Below, one piece after another: positions 9,804 through 18,348 of a DNA stretch of 64,000 nt (within the stretch, counting starts at the first letter, position 1; each line of letters starts with the position of its first letter). The position numbers were made by a program, and so were the translations under genes. Below the pieces are notes generated by a model that was given only the letters and a program-made list of their open reading frames with translations, was not told where the DNA came from and searched no databases. The DNA lies in the NCBI RefSeq assembly GCF_003390325.1, contig NZ_QUOK01000004.1, positions 186,001 to 250,000 of the forward strand, given 5' to 3'. The stretch is from Rhodohalobacter sp. SW132 (GTDB taxonomy: Bacteria > Bacteroidota > Rhodothermia > Balneolales > Balneolaceae).

Positions 9804-9981
9804 ATTTCATTTATTCAGTATCAAGTCTCCCCTAACAAGGGGAGATTTAGAGGGGTGTCCATCGGTTTTTGCCACACTATGATGAACATCCCCCTTCCCG
9901 AAGGGATCCCTTTGGGGCAATCCCCCTTTTCTAAGGGGGACCTTTTAGGTTCTCATTTTAGAATAGAACTCAGGTTTATAG
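9804..9981 (+). repeat. Dispersed intergenic repeat family A, copy 1 (uninterrupted)
   Basis: This stretch between recQ and the sdh terminator is built of C/G-rich short inverted motifs (GGGGAG, CATCCCCCTTCC, GGCAATCCCCCTTTTC). A closely similar sequence occurs inverted at 20660-20762 and, split by an insertion, at 37666-38191. Shared landmarks are ATTTCATTTATTCAGTAT at the left, TCGGTTTTT in the centre, the CATCCCCCTT block, and GAACTCAGGTT at the right. No coding frame is conserved. It fills most of the roughly 400-base gap downstream of sdhB. Confidence 0.8.
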
Positions 9982-9987
9982 TTTAAA

Positions 9988-10027
9988 CAAAAAAAAGGCG
10001 CGGATAGAGTTATATCCACGCCTTTAT
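9988..10027 (-). terminator. Terminator of the sdh operon
   Basis: Read on the minus strand, a 12-bp stem with one mismatch (AAGGCGTGGATA / TATCCGCGCCTT) and a 6-base loop is followed by a run of T residues. It lies about 40 bases beyond the sdhB stop. Confidence 0.9.
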
Positions 10028-10064
10028 AATTTTTACAGATTTTTGATTGAAAATCGGATTCAGA

Positions 10065-10811
10065 TCAAACGACTGCTTTCATGTATCCACGACGCATTTC
10101 CGCGATGGCAGAAATGCTGATACCTACCGGACACACTGCTTCACATTCAGCATGATTGGAACAATCTCCGAATCCTTCCTTCTCCATCTGCTCAACCATG
10201 GCAACAGAGCGTCTGTTACGCTCAGGCTGGCCCTGAGGCAGGCTGTTCAGGTGTGCAAGTTTTGCTCCTGTAAAGAGAGATGCCGACGAGTTCGGGCAAG
10301 CCGCAACACATGCACCGCACCCGATGCAGGTAGCATAGTCAAACGCTGCTTCGGCTGTATCTTTCTCAACCGGAATTAAGTTCGCTTCAGGTGCAGCACC
10401 TGTTTTAATCGAAACATAGCCGCCCGCTTCAATAATGCGATCAAAAGCAGAACGGTCTACAACAAGATCTTTGATAACAGGAAATGCTTCTGCGCGGGGT
10501 GGTTCGATTACGATGGTATCGCCATCGCTGTAATTCCTCATATGAAGCTGACAGACAGCCGTCAGGTGCTTGGGCCCGTGCGCCCGCCCGTTGATCACAA
10601 GGTTGCAGGAACCACAGATTCCCTCGCGGCAGTCATAATCAAACTCAACCGGTTCTTTCCCTTCTTTAATCAGGTTTTCGTTCAGTACATCGAGCATCTC
10701 CAGGAACGACATATGCTCGCTCACACCGTTCAGTTTGTAGTCCTGAAACCGGCCCTTTGCTTTCGCATTTTCCTGGCGCCATATCTTAAGGTTAATCGTC
10801 ATTTCACTCAT
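10065..10811 (-). CDS. sdhB: Succinate dehydrogenase/fumarate reductase iron-sulfur subunit
   Basis: The electron-transfer subunit of complex II, passing electrons from the flavoprotein to the membrane quinone site. In 248 residues it carries the plant-type 2Fe-2S ligands (CREGICGSC), the 4Fe-4S motif CIGCGACVAACP and a later C..H..C..VCPVGI set for the third cluster. It is the last gene of the sdhC-sdhA-sdhB operon, 8 bases after sdhA, and is followed by a strong terminator. Sequence type matches the cytochrome b558-linked (Bacillus/Bacteroidota-like) complex. The direction of catalysis in vivo cannot be decided here. Confidence 0.95.
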   Translation of the reverse strand: MSEMTINLKIWRQENAKAKGRFQDYKLNGVSEHMSFLEMLDVLNENLIKEGKEPVEFDYDCREGICGSCNLVINGRAHGPKHLTAVCQLHMRNYSDGDTIVIEPPRAEAFPVIKDLVVDRSAFDRIIEAGGYVSIKTGAAPEANLIPVEKDTAEAAFDYATCIGCGACVAACPNSSASLFTGAKLAHLNSLPQGQPERNRRSVAMVEQMEKEGFGDCSNHAECEAVCPVGISISAIAEMRRGYMKAVV

Positions 10812-10819
10812 AATATTCC

Positions 10820-12739
10820 TTATTTGTAACTTCGTTGTTTCAGTTCCACAAACTCAAAATTGAGATCCTCTTTGTGGAGGGTGGTTTCAAGTTTACCGTT
10901 TACGCCATGATACTCCCATGCCGATACATATGAGAAATCTTCATCATTCCGGATCGCTTCCCCCTCCGCAGACTGGTATTCCTCGCGAAGGTGGCATCCG
11001 CATGATTCGTCTCTGTCGAGCGCATCGAGTGCCATCAGTTCAGCCAGTTCGAAGTAATCGGCCACACGAAGGGCAAATTCCAGGTATTTGTTGTAGTACG
11101 TTGACTCACCCGGCACACGAACGTTTTGATTAAACTCATCACGAAGTGTACGGATCTGTTTCACAGCCTCTTCCAGGCCCTCTTTGCTTCGGTTGATCCC
11201 AACTTTATCCCACATAATCTTTCCGAGTTCACGGTGGAACTCAATTACGGTTTTGTCACCGTTTATGGAGAGTAGTCTATCGAGCTGTTTTGAGGAGGTT
11301 TCTGCCGCCTCTTTAAATGAGATATGATCTGTATCAATTTTTGAAAGATCAGCATCTGCAAGATAATTCCCAATCGTGTACGGCACGATGAAATAACCGT
11401 CTGAAAGACCTTGCATGAGTGCACTGGCACCGAGACGGTTTGCCCCATGATCGCTGAAGTTCGCCTCTCCGGCTACAAAAAGGCCGGGAATATTGCTCAT
11501 CAGGTTGTAATCCACCCAAAGGCCGCCCATGGTATAATGAACGGCTGGGAAAATTCTCATCGGGGTTTCATACGGATTGTCATCCGTGATATTCTGGTAC
11601 ATATCAAACAGGTTGCCATATTTTGCGGCGATAGCATCACGCCCTTCCCGTTTGATGGCATCGCGGAAGTCGAGATACACGGCAAGCCCGGAATCGCCGA
11701 CTCCCAATCCCTCGTCTGTCACTAATTTAGCATTCCGTGATGCAACATCCCGTGGCACCAGATTTCCAAAACTTGGATATTTTTCTTCCAGGTAGTAGTA
11801 TCGATCCTCTTCTGGAATCGCGTTCGGTTTGCGGGTATCCTTGGGATCGCGCGGCACCCAAACACGGCCGTCATTTCTCAAACTCTCACTCATCAGGGTC
11901 AGTTTGGACTGATAGTCCCCGCTCACCGGAATACACGTTGGGTGAATTTGTACAAAGCACGGATTCGCAAACGCAGCACCGCGTTTATGACAACGCCATG
12001 CGGCTGTTACGTTCGAGTTCTTTGCGTTCGTTGAGAGATAGAAAACATTTCCATATCCACCTGTACAGAGAACAACCGCATCCGCCTGAAACTTGTTAAT
12101 AGAGCCATCCACTAGATCGCGTGTGATAATTCCCCGCGCCTTTCCGTCAGCCACTACCAGGTCAAGCATTTCATGGCGGGGGTAATTTTTGATCTTTCCG
12201 GCATGAACCTCTTTCATCATCGACTGGTATGCACCAAGCAGAAGCTGCTGACCGGTCTGCCCTCGGGCATAAAAGGTTCTGGACACCTGCGCACCACCGA
12301 AAGACCGGTTATCAAGCAATCCACCATATTCACGGGCAAAAGGAACACCTTGGGCAACCGCCTGGTCGATAATATGATTTGAATTTTGAGCCAGACGATA
12401 CACATTTGCCTCACGGCTTCTGTAATCTCCGCCTTTAATGGTGTCGTAAAAAAGACGCCAGACACTGTCACCATCATTCGGGTAATTCTTTGCAGCATTG
12501 ATACCGCCCTGTGCCGCGATACTATGGGCACGGCGCGCCGAATCCTGAATACAAAACGTTGATACCTGGTAGCCGAGTTCAGCAAGGCTTGATGCGGCAG
12601 ATGCACCTGCAAGGCCGGTTCCCACAACGATAACTTTAAACTTTCGCTTGTTATTCGGAGATACAAGCTTGATATCTTTCAGGTGTTTGTTCCACTTTTC
12701 TTCGAGAGGACCTGAGGGTACGTTAGATTCTAATTTCAT
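10820..12739 (-). CDS. sdhA: Succinate dehydrogenase/fumarate reductase flavoprotein subunit
   Basis: The FAD-bearing catalytic subunit of complex II. The 639-residue protein has the dinucleotide fold [10 protein letters not shown] near residue 41, the [12 protein letters not shown] motif in which the His carries covalent FAD in this family, and the substrate-domain signature [11 protein letters not shown]. The C-terminal capping region has the usual Arg/Tyr-rich helices. The sequence is slightly longer than E. coli SdhA and matches the b558-type group. It sits between sdhC (30 bases upstream) and sdhB. Confidence 0.96.
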   Translation of the reverse strand: MKLESNVPSGPLEEKWNKHLKDIKLVSPNNKRKFKVIVVGTGLAGASAASSLAELGYQVSTFCIQDSARRAHSIAAQGGINAAKNYPNDGDSVWRLFYDTIKGGDYRSREANVYRLAQNSNHIIDQAVAQGVPFAREYGGLLDNRSFGGAQVSRTFYARGQTGQQLLLGAYQSMMKEVHAGKIKNYPRHEMLDLVVADGKARGIITRDLVDGSINKFQADAVVLCTGGYGNVFYLSTNAKNSNVTAAWRCHKRGAAFANPCFVQIHPTCIPVSGDYQSKLTLMSESLRNDGRVWVPRDPKDTRKPNAIPEEDRYYYLEEKYPSFGNLVPRDVASRNAKLVTDEGLGVGDSGLAVYLDFRDAIKREGRDAIAAKYGNLFDMYQNITDDNPYETPMRIFPAVHYTMGGLWVDYNLMSNIPGLFVAGEANFSDHGANRLGASALMQGLSDGYFIVPYTIGNYLADADLSKIDTDHISFKEAAETSSKQLDRLLSINGDKTVIEFHRELGKIMWDKVGINRSKEGLEEAVKQIRTLRDEFNQNVRVPGESTYYNKYLEFALRVADYFELAELMALDALDRDESCGCHLREEYQSAEGEAIRNDEDFSYVSAWEYHGVNGKLETTLHKEDLNFEFVELKQRSYK

Positions 12740-12769
12740 AATTGCTGAGTCTTTATCGATTAAAATGAG

Positions 12770-13474
12770 TTACCGGCACTGTATAAGTGCTGCTTCACAA
12801 CCACCGCCAAAATAAATATAGAGCGGTATAAAGAGGAAACCGACCGCCAGGACGACAGCGAACACGGCTCCAACGGAATAGATGATTGCAGATGCTTTTT
12901 GACTGCGAACTGTAAGCGATGTGAAAGCACTCCAGATACCGTGCCCGAGATGTGTGCCAAGCAACAACATCACAAACGCATACCCAAAAGCGTAAAATGG
13001 GTTCTGAAAGGTTTCGATCACAAGCGATTTGATATCATGAGTCTGCTGTCCGTCAATCATAACGGTACCCGTATCGCCAAGAGCGAAAGTATTGATGTGA
13101 AAAAAGACAAATATGAGCAGAACTACTCCGGTAAACGCCATGCTGCGGGAGCTCAGACTTTGACGGCTGGGTCCGCCTTTACTGCTGTAAACCTCGTAGT
13201 TTTTCGGACGTGCCTTGCGTTTCTGCAGCCAGATGGAGATGCCAATCCAGGTGTGAATAGCAAAAACCACAACCAGACCAATTCGGGCAAACCAGAGCAG
13301 CGGCCCAAAATTGTGAAGTACCATGGAGTAACGGTTCATTGCGTCCGGTTCTCCAAATATTGCGAGGTTGCCTCCGAGGTGAAAAATGATGAAAAGAACA
13401 AGAAATAGCCCGGTTAATCCGGTCAGGATTTTTCGGCCTACCTGGGATTGGGCGGCTTGTAATAGTGACGGCAT
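12770..13474 (-). CDS. sdhC: Succinate dehydrogenase cytochrome b558 subunit
   Basis: The single membrane anchor and haem protein of b558-type complex II. The 234 residues contain five hydrophobic segments (near 14-36, 58-78, 108-128, 152-175 and 203-225) with several His residues in them (for example FHLGGN, FFHIN, GTHLGHG) suited to haem ligation. A single five-helix anchor instead of separate SdhC and SdhD is the expected arrangement for this complex type. It is the first gene of the operon. Confidence 0.93.
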   Translation of the reverse strand: MPSLLQAAQSQVGRKILTGLTGLFLVLFIIFHLGGNLAIFGEPDAMNRYSMVLHNFGPLLWFARIGLVVVFAIHTWIGISIWLQKRKARPKNYEVYSSKGGPSRQSLSSRSMAFTGVVLLIFVFFHINTFALGDTGTVMIDGQQTHDIKSLVIETFQNPFYAFGYAFVMLLLGTHLGHGIWSAFTSLTVRSQKASAIIYSVGAVFAVVLAVGFLFIPLYIYFGGGCEAALIQCR

Positions 13475-13674
13475 ATGATGTCTTCAGATTTTAGTAAACG
13501 CAGCTTATCTTGGATCGAAAAAAGTAAACAGTCCACTACGTAGTTTGGTTCCGTTTTCAAGACTATAAATTCACCTTATTTATGTTAAAAGGCAAGGAAG
13601 AAGCGGTTCTAATCAGGCATTGTTGTATATCCAAAAATTGCATGTATAATTATGAAGCGAACTAACAAAATTTT

Positions 13675-14304
13675 ATGAAGCAATACTCGATTACCAAAGC
13701 GTATCAAACCGATTTTAAAGTAAAAGGTTCAAAATTTATCGCCTTTCTATCTCCATGCAACCAAATATCATCTGCAGATCTGTATGTGGAATCGATCAGG
13801 GAGGAGCACCCCACGGCAACACATCACTGCTACGCATATCGTGTAAATCCGGCCGATTGCATCGAATATAATCAGGATGATGGAGAACCATCGGGTACGG
13901 CGGGTGCACCTATTTTAAATTCGCTCAAATTGGCTGAACTTGTGAATGTTATTTGCGTGGTTGTCCGATATTATGGCGGCACCAAACTTGGCAAAAGCGG
14001 TCTGATCGACGCCTACTCATCGGCTACAGATTTAGCCATTTCGAAAGCTCAATGCCATAGAATCACTCCAACGGAGCAGTTTGAGATTGTTTACAGCTAC
14101 GATCAGCAATCGCTGATTGATAAACTAAAACACACGTTCACCCTGTTTGAAATCGATTCAGCATATGGAGAACATGTGAAACTGGTACTGGAATGTCCTG
14201 AAGCCGAATCAAAAGGTTTAGAAACACGACTTCAATCCATTTCTCACCTCTTAATCAGCGTTGAGCGAATCAAATCGTCATTCCATATTTTTGATTCACG
14301 ATAA
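13675..14304 (+). CDS. yigZ: IMPACT/YigZ family protein
   Basis: A 209-residue member of the IMPACT (UPF0029) family. The N-terminal domain shows the family signature: KGSKFIAFLSP, ATHHCYAYRV, the acidic DDGEPSGTAGAPIL segment and the VVRYYGGTKLG loop. A C-terminal ferredoxin-like domain follows. Family members are linked to translation stress and nucleic-acid binding, but the biochemical role of bacterial YigZ remains unsettled. It is a single gene, divergent from sdhC and followed by repeat B1. Confidence 0.9.
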   Translation: MKQYSITKAYQTDFKVKGSKFIAFLSPCNQISSADLYVESIREEHPTATHHCYAYRVNPADCIEYNQDDGEPSGTAGAPILNSLKLAELVNVICVVVRYYGGTKLGKSGLIDAYSSATDLAISKAQCHRITPTEQFEIVYSYDQQSLIDKLKHTFTLFEIDSAYGEHVKLVLECPEAESKGLETRLQSISHLLISVERIKSSFHIFDSR

Positions 14305-14353
14305 TCGCGTTCAAATTATTTTATCTGCATCGTTGTTTTTACTTTACTATGAA

Positions 14354-14482
14354 AGTGTCACTGTTTTGATTCTTGTAGTCATCGGATGAGTTTTTTATGA
14401 AATATTAAGTAATATCGGATCAAATTATGATTTATGGGCAACTCATCCGATGACTTAATTAGGATCGATCATTCTTGACACT
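14354..14482. repeat. Dispersed inverted-repeat element, family B, copy 1
   Basis: A 129-bp unit bounded by AGTGTCA and TGACACT. Inside it the 15-bp arms GTCATCGGATGAGTT (14378-14392) and AACTCATCCGATGAC (14440-14454) are perfect inverted repeats. Related elements with CTCATCCGATGAC/GTCAGCGGATGAG arms are at 33782-33912 and, inverted, at 42913-43041. No coding frame is visible. The structure resembles a small non-autonomous transposable element. Confidence 0.75.
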
Positions 14483-14539
14483 ACACAAATCGGTAGTAAA
14501 ATCATTTTACAGCACAACCACTGAATTTTATACCAACTC

Positions 14540-15115
14540 ATGAAAATTTATACCAGAAAAGGAGATACCGGGGATACAGCGCTCTTCGGGGGTTCAAAAA
14601 CCAAAAAAAACAATATTCGTATCCACGCCTACGGAACGGTTGATGAACTCAACTCAACCCTTGGAATGGTTCTCTCCTACTCTATTTCCAAAATTGGAAA
14701 AGAAATTTTAAACCAGGTACAGCATGATCTTTTTGTTGTAGGCGCAATGCTGGCGACGCCCAACCCCGAAAACTCAAAGATAAATGAAGTGGGAGAGCAG
14801 GAAGTAAAACAGATGGAAGAGTGGATTGATACTCTTGAAACAGATCTCGAACCACTGAAATCATTTATTCTTCCCGGCGGGAGCGGTGCCGGTTCTACCC
14901 TCCATTTGGCCCGCACAGTTTGCAGAAGGGCGGAGCGGGAATCGGTTGAACTCTCACAAAATGAAGCAATTCCGGAGAGTGTAATTATTTATCTGAACCG
15001 GCTTTCTGATCTTCTTTTTGTGCTCGCACGCTACGAAAACAAACACCAGGGTGTTGAAGAGACTCCATGGATTCCGGTCCGCGAAAAGAAGAAAAACAAA
15101 AAATCAGAAACGTAA
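14540..15115 (+). CDS. pduO: Cob(I)alamin adenosyltransferase, PduO type
   Basis: Transfers the adenosyl group of ATP to reduced corrinoid to make adenosylcobalamin. The 191-residue protein has the ATP-binding N-terminus YTRKGDTGDTALFGG, the KNNIRIHAYGTVDELNS helix, the PGGSGAGSTLHLARTVCRRAER signature and the NRLSDLLFVLAR helix, all diagnostic for the PduO fold. Length is normal. It precedes a PH-domain gene by 7 bases, so they are probably co-transcribed. I see no cobalamin riboswitch upstream. Confidence 0.95.
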   Translation: MKIYTRKGDTGDTALFGGSKTKKNNIRIHAYGTVDELNSTLGMVLSYSISKIGKEILNQVQHDLFVVGAMLATPNPENSKINEVGEQEVKQMEEWIDTLETDLEPLKSFILPGGSGAGSTLHLARTVCRRAERESVELSQNEAIPESVIIYLNRLSDLLFVLARYENKHQGVEETPWIPVREKKKNKKSET

Positions 15116-15122
15116 TTCACCT

Positions 15123-15641
15123 ATGTCAAAATCTATCGATCTGAAACCTGACTGGAAACGCTGGTTCTGGGGATACTTTTTTGGTGTTCTTCTGATTCCG
15201 CTCTTTGGAATCGGGATTATCGTTCTTTGGAAAGTTCATCAGAAGAAGAAAAGTTATCGTTATACGGTAACGGATCGGCAAATAACGGCTATTGGTGAAG
15301 GTGTTTCTCAAACCGTAGACCTCATCAACATTAAAAACCTTGATGTTGAGCAAAACTGGGTAGATCAAAAGTTTGGTATCGGGGATATCGTACTGAACAC
15401 CGGATCACGCACAATTACGCTGCTCGGACAGAACAACCCGGAAGCGATCAGCGATTCCATCTCAAAAGCAATTTATGCCGAAAAGAAACGGATTGAATCG
15501 TTAAACAAAGTTGAAGAGAAGAAAATTGAACCTCCCCCTCCCGGAACACTCGACAAACTGGATTACCTGACGGGATTGTGGCAGCAGGGATTATTGAGTG
15601 ATGAGGATTTTAAAAAGGAGAAGAAAAATTTCGAGAAATAG
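15123..15641 (+). CDS. PH-domain (bPH_2-like) membrane protein with C-terminal SHOCT motif
   Basis: With the start at 15123 the protein has 172 residues: a membrane hairpin at about 14-36, a bacterial PH-like beta domain (SYRYTVTDRQITAIGEGVS, then a GIGDIVLNTGS strand pair), a charged Pro-rich linker, and a C-terminal short helical motif (LDKLDYLTGLWQQGLLSDEDF) typical of SHOCT. The upstream in-frame ATG (15018) would overlap pduO by about 100 bases and adds a basic non-conserved segment, so I reject it. Function is unknown; such proteins are thought to be membrane-associated oligomerising modules. Confidence 0.85.
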   Translation: MSKSIDLKPDWKRWFWGYFFGVLLIPLFGIGIIVLWKVHQKKKSYRYTVTDRQITAIGEGVSQTVDLINIKNLDVEQNWVDQKFGIGDIVLNTGSRTITLLGQNNPEAISDSISKAIYAEKKRIESLNKVEEKKIEPPPPGTLDKLDYLTGLWQQGLLSDEDFKKEKKNFEK

Positions 15642-15700
15642 GTTTAGTTTACACCTAAGAAAATGCACTTAAATTAATTAAGGTTTTTGCCATTCTCACA

Positions 15701-15775
15701 GCTCCCAGACTTTCTGACCCTCCCCCGTCCCCTCCCTATCGCGCCCTGACGGGACTTGATATGGAGGGGAGCTTC
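15701..15775 (+). repeat. Dispersed intergenic repeat family C, copy 1
   Basis: The motif CTCCCAGACTTTCTGACCC, then a C-rich block, CCCTCCCTATCGCGCC and a closing GGAGGGGAG complementary to the C block, recurs at 37488-37558 (same strand) and at 43264-43330 (opposite strand). The element can fold into a long imperfect hairpin. All three copies lie in intergenic DNA. Confidence 0.75.
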
Positions 15776-15902
15776 AATAAAAGCTTTGACACCTTAAAAA
15801 ATAAATAATGCCAACGAATGAGAGTGTAAATTCTCACAGCCTTTCGAAGGAGGGCATCAATTTTTCCGACCCAGAGGATCGGGGAATTAAACCACTAATA
15901 GA

Positions 15903-16898
15903 TTAAATCACAGAAGATTCTTTCAGCCAAAACTCACCGCTGCCCGCATCAAGTTCTGCAATCCCGCCAGCCGGAATTGTGAAATTATCCTCTTCATGAC
16001 CAATATCTGCGTTCATCATAGCCGGTATATTCAGCGGTTTGATGTATTTTTCAATCACTTCAGCCAGTGAGAATGTAGGATTCGGCCCTGCTGAACAATC
16101 CGTGCATTTGCCGAAGATAAACCCGGAAATTTTATTGAGTGCACCCGCCTGTTTTAAATGAGCCAGCATCCGGTCAATTTTATACGTTCTTTCTCCGATA
16201 TCTTCAACAAAGAGGATTGCATCCCTGAAATCGGGCTGGTAAGATGTACCTAAAGTGGTGGTCAGAATGGTTAAGTTCCCTCCGATCAGCCGACCCTGCG
16301 CACTCCCCGCCTGCAGGGTACGGACATCGCTTTTCGATTGATACCGGCTTTCCTCCCCTTTCATAATCACCGACTCAAAACTCTCTTTGGTCAGATCTGT
16401 CCAGTCGGAATTGCCATTTGGGCCGTGAAATGTGGTAAATCCGCAGTATGACATAAATGCATGATGGAGCGTCGTATTATCACTAAAGCCGCAGTAGACT
16501 TTTGGGTTCCGGGCGATGGCTTTAAAGTCAAGGTATGGTAAAATTCGGGAGCATCCCCACCCTCCCCTGACCGCCATAATTCCATCAATTTCGGGATCCA
16601 CGAACATCTGGTTTAGGTTTTCAGCACGCTCACGGTCCGTTCCCGCAAGGTAACCATGGCGATTCCTAACGTTTGACCCGAATTTTGTTCGAAAACCAAA
16701 ATCAGTCAGAACCTGTACCATTCGGGTGTAATCATCATCATTAAAGACAATTCCGGCGGGTGCAGTTAATCCAATCAAATCTCCCGGCTGCAGTCTTTTT
16801 GGCTTCCGAAGTACTCCGGTGCCCGTCAGTTTACTGCCAACCGCCCATGGAGCAACCGTGATACCACCCAGTGATTTTAAAAAATCTGTTCTTTTCAT
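15903..16898 (-). CDS. ldcA: LD-carboxypeptidase, peptidase family S66
   Basis: A serine peptidase of the murein-tetrapeptide LD-carboxypeptidase family, which trims the terminal D-Ala during peptidoglycan recycling, or a related microcin-immunity-type enzyme. The 331-residue form shows RPGD-like LQPGDLIGLTAPAG, the RGGWGCSRILPYLDF signature, the nucleophile loop GFSDNTTLHH, and the GHEEDNFTIPAG region expected to carry the catalytic His. A short N-terminal leader (MKRTDFLKSLGG) suggests export or a decayed Tat-like signal. I use ATG 16898, because the ORF's upstream ATG lies within nadD. It ends the minus-strand fni-ldcA run. Confidence 0.9.
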   Translation of the reverse strand: MKRTDFLKSLGGITVAPWAVGSKLTGTGVLRKPKRLQPGDLIGLTAPAGIVFNDDDYTRMVQVLTDFGFRTKFGSNVRNRHGYLAGTDRERAENLNQMFVDPEIDGIMAVRGGWGCSRILPYLDFKAIARNPKVYCGFSDNTTLHHAFMSYCGFTTFHGPNGNSDWTDLTKESFESVIMKGEESRYQSKSDVRTLQAGSAQGRLIGGNLTILTTTLGTSYQPDFRDAILFVEDIGERTYKIDRMLAHLKQAGALNKISGFIFGKCTDCSAGPNPTFSLAEVIEKYIKPLNIPAMMNADIGHEEDNFTIPAGGIAELDAGSGEFWLKESSVI

Positions 16899-16905
16899 AA
16901 CGATC

Positions 16906-17502
16906 TTACCGGTCAGAATAGAGTTTATGCTTTCGGATATAATCAAGCACCGCGTCCGGAATCTCACCTTCAAAAGAAACCGGATCATCAGCTGAACGGA
17001 TATCGGTTGAGGAAATCTCAATCTCCTCATGATCTACAAAAACAGCGTTTTCAAGTATCTCAGAATCTTGTTGATGGCTTTCGAAACCGGGACGTGCCGC
17101 TACCAGCAGAATCACACGATCCAGTATTTCCCTGTACTTATGCCATTTGTGAAACGATGTAAGATTATCTTCACCAATACAGAGAAAATAGGTATTTGAG
17201 GGATACCTTGTTTGCAGATGTTCAATGGTCTGCAAACTGTAAGATGGCTGAGAAAGGTTGTTTTCTATACCGTTAACGATCACCCGGTCCATTCCGGAAA
17301 ACGCAAGACGAAGCATTTTACTTCGGTGGTGGAATGATGTTTTGTTTGGAAGTTCTTTGTGCGGCGGTGAAGCGGTGGGTAAAAGATGGAGCTCATCGAT
17401 CAAATTGCTGCTGAGGAATGAACCGGCCACTTTGATATGTCCATTATGAACCGGATCAAAAGCACCTCCAAACAGGCCGATTCTAAGCCCACGCTCCATC
17501 AT
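16906..17502 (-). CDS. nadD: Nicotinate-nucleotide adenylyltransferase
   Basis: Adenylates nicotinate mononucleotide to make deamido-NAD in NAD synthesis. The 198-residue protein has the nucleotidyltransferase motif GGAFDPVHNGH near residue 15, the FCIGEDN region (here YFLCIGEDNLTSF) and the C-terminal ISSTDIR motif. The start overlaps the bamD stop by 4 bases and the stop is 7 bases before ldcA, so these genes are probably one transcript. Nothing unusual seen. Confidence 0.95.
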   Translation of the reverse strand: MMERGLRIGLFGGAFDPVHNGHIKVAGSFLSSNLIDELHLLPTASPPHKELPNKTSFHHRSKMLRLAFSGMDRVIVNGIENNLSQPSYSLQTIEHLQTRYPSNTYFLCIGEDNLTSFHKWHKYREILDRVILLVAARPGFESHQQDSEILENAVFVDHEEIEISSTDIRSADDPVSFEGEIPDAVLDYIRKHKLYSDR

Positions 17503-18341
17503 TCATTCTGAGCTACAGATTCATCGGAGGATGATGGTGATGACTGACGTCCCGCAATCCGTTCAATTTCACGGGTGGCGCGATCATAAAGGCTTTCGGC
17601 ACGACTTCGGTTTTCACCACGTGGAAACAGCTGCAGATACGTTTCATAACTTGCCACTGCCTCTTCGTAACGCTCTTTTTGCCGGGCCTGAACGCTGTTA
17701 TCTGCATAAATTATGTAGGCTTCGATTTGATCTACCAGCGATCGTTCTGCCCATACTGTCTCGGGATAGGAATCAATTACAATGTCGTGATACACAATTG
17801 CGGCCTGGTACCGATTGGTTCTCATATAAAAATTTGCCGCTTCATACTGTTTTCTGGCCAGCTTCTCGCGCATTTCTTCAATGTACCCGGAAGCCTCCGC
17901 AACAAGTTCTGAATCAGGGTATCGCGAATTGAAGAGTCGGAATCGATCGATTGCCTGCCGTGTATAGGTTTGGTCGAGTTTATAACGGGGGCTCATCTGG
18001 TAGTAACTCAAAGCCTGTTTAAAATCTGCCTGCTCGCGCCGTTCAGAACGCGGGTAGAAGCTCGTATACCTTTGGTATTCGGATGCTGCTATCAGGTATT
18101 GCCGGTTATTATAATAACTTTCGGCGAGTAAAAACTGAGCTTCCTGCCCTACATCTGTGCCTCGCCCGATAGAAACCACGGTTTCAAAAGCGCGGGCAGC
18201 TGTTGACCAGTTTTCCTGGTCATATTGAGATTTCGCCTTTTCGAAAGCCACATCAAGAGTATCGCCCGGACGGATAAGATCCTGACTACGGCAGGAGACA
18301 AGTGCAAATGCTGCAACTAAAATAATAATTAATGTGCGCAT
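17499..18341 (-). CDS. bamD: Outer-membrane assembly lipoprotein BamD
   Basis: A lipoprotein of the BAM complex that inserts beta-barrel proteins. It has a 16-residue signal ending in the lipobox ALVSC, then about five TPR helical pairs (for example YDQENWSTAARAFETVV, AQFLLAESYYNNRQYLIAASEYQRY, RYPDSELVAEA). The 280-residue length fits Bacteroidota-type BamD. A Ser/Asp-rich tail of unknown role ends the protein. It lies 7 bases after the polyprenyl synthase gene. Confidence 0.92.
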   Translation of the reverse strand: MRTLIIILVAAFALVSCRSQDLIRPGDTLDVAFEKAKSQYDQENWSTAARAFETVVSIGRGTDVGQEAQFLLAESYYNNRQYLIAASEYQRYTSFYPRSERREQADFKQALSYYQMSPRYKLDQTYTRQAIDRFRLFNSRYPDSELVAEASGYIEEMREKLARKQYEAANFYMRTNRYQAAIVYHDIVIDSYPETVWAERSLVDQIEAYIIYADNSVQARQKERYEEAVASYETYLQLFPRGENRSRAESLYDRATREIERIAGRQSSPSSSDESVAQNE

Positions 18342-18348
18342 AAATGAT

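Noticed and set aside
12899-13408. 169-residue frame antisense to sdhC
   Set aside because: Shadow of sdhC; low-complexity polar sequence without motifs.
14483-14539. Possible cobalamin riboswitch before pduO
   Set aside because: I looked for the B12-box pattern and saw none; the leader is short and taken up by repeat B1.
16899-17030. N-terminal extension of the LD-carboxypeptidase frame
   Set aside because: It overlaps the end of nadD and is not part of the S66 family; ATG 16898 is preferred.
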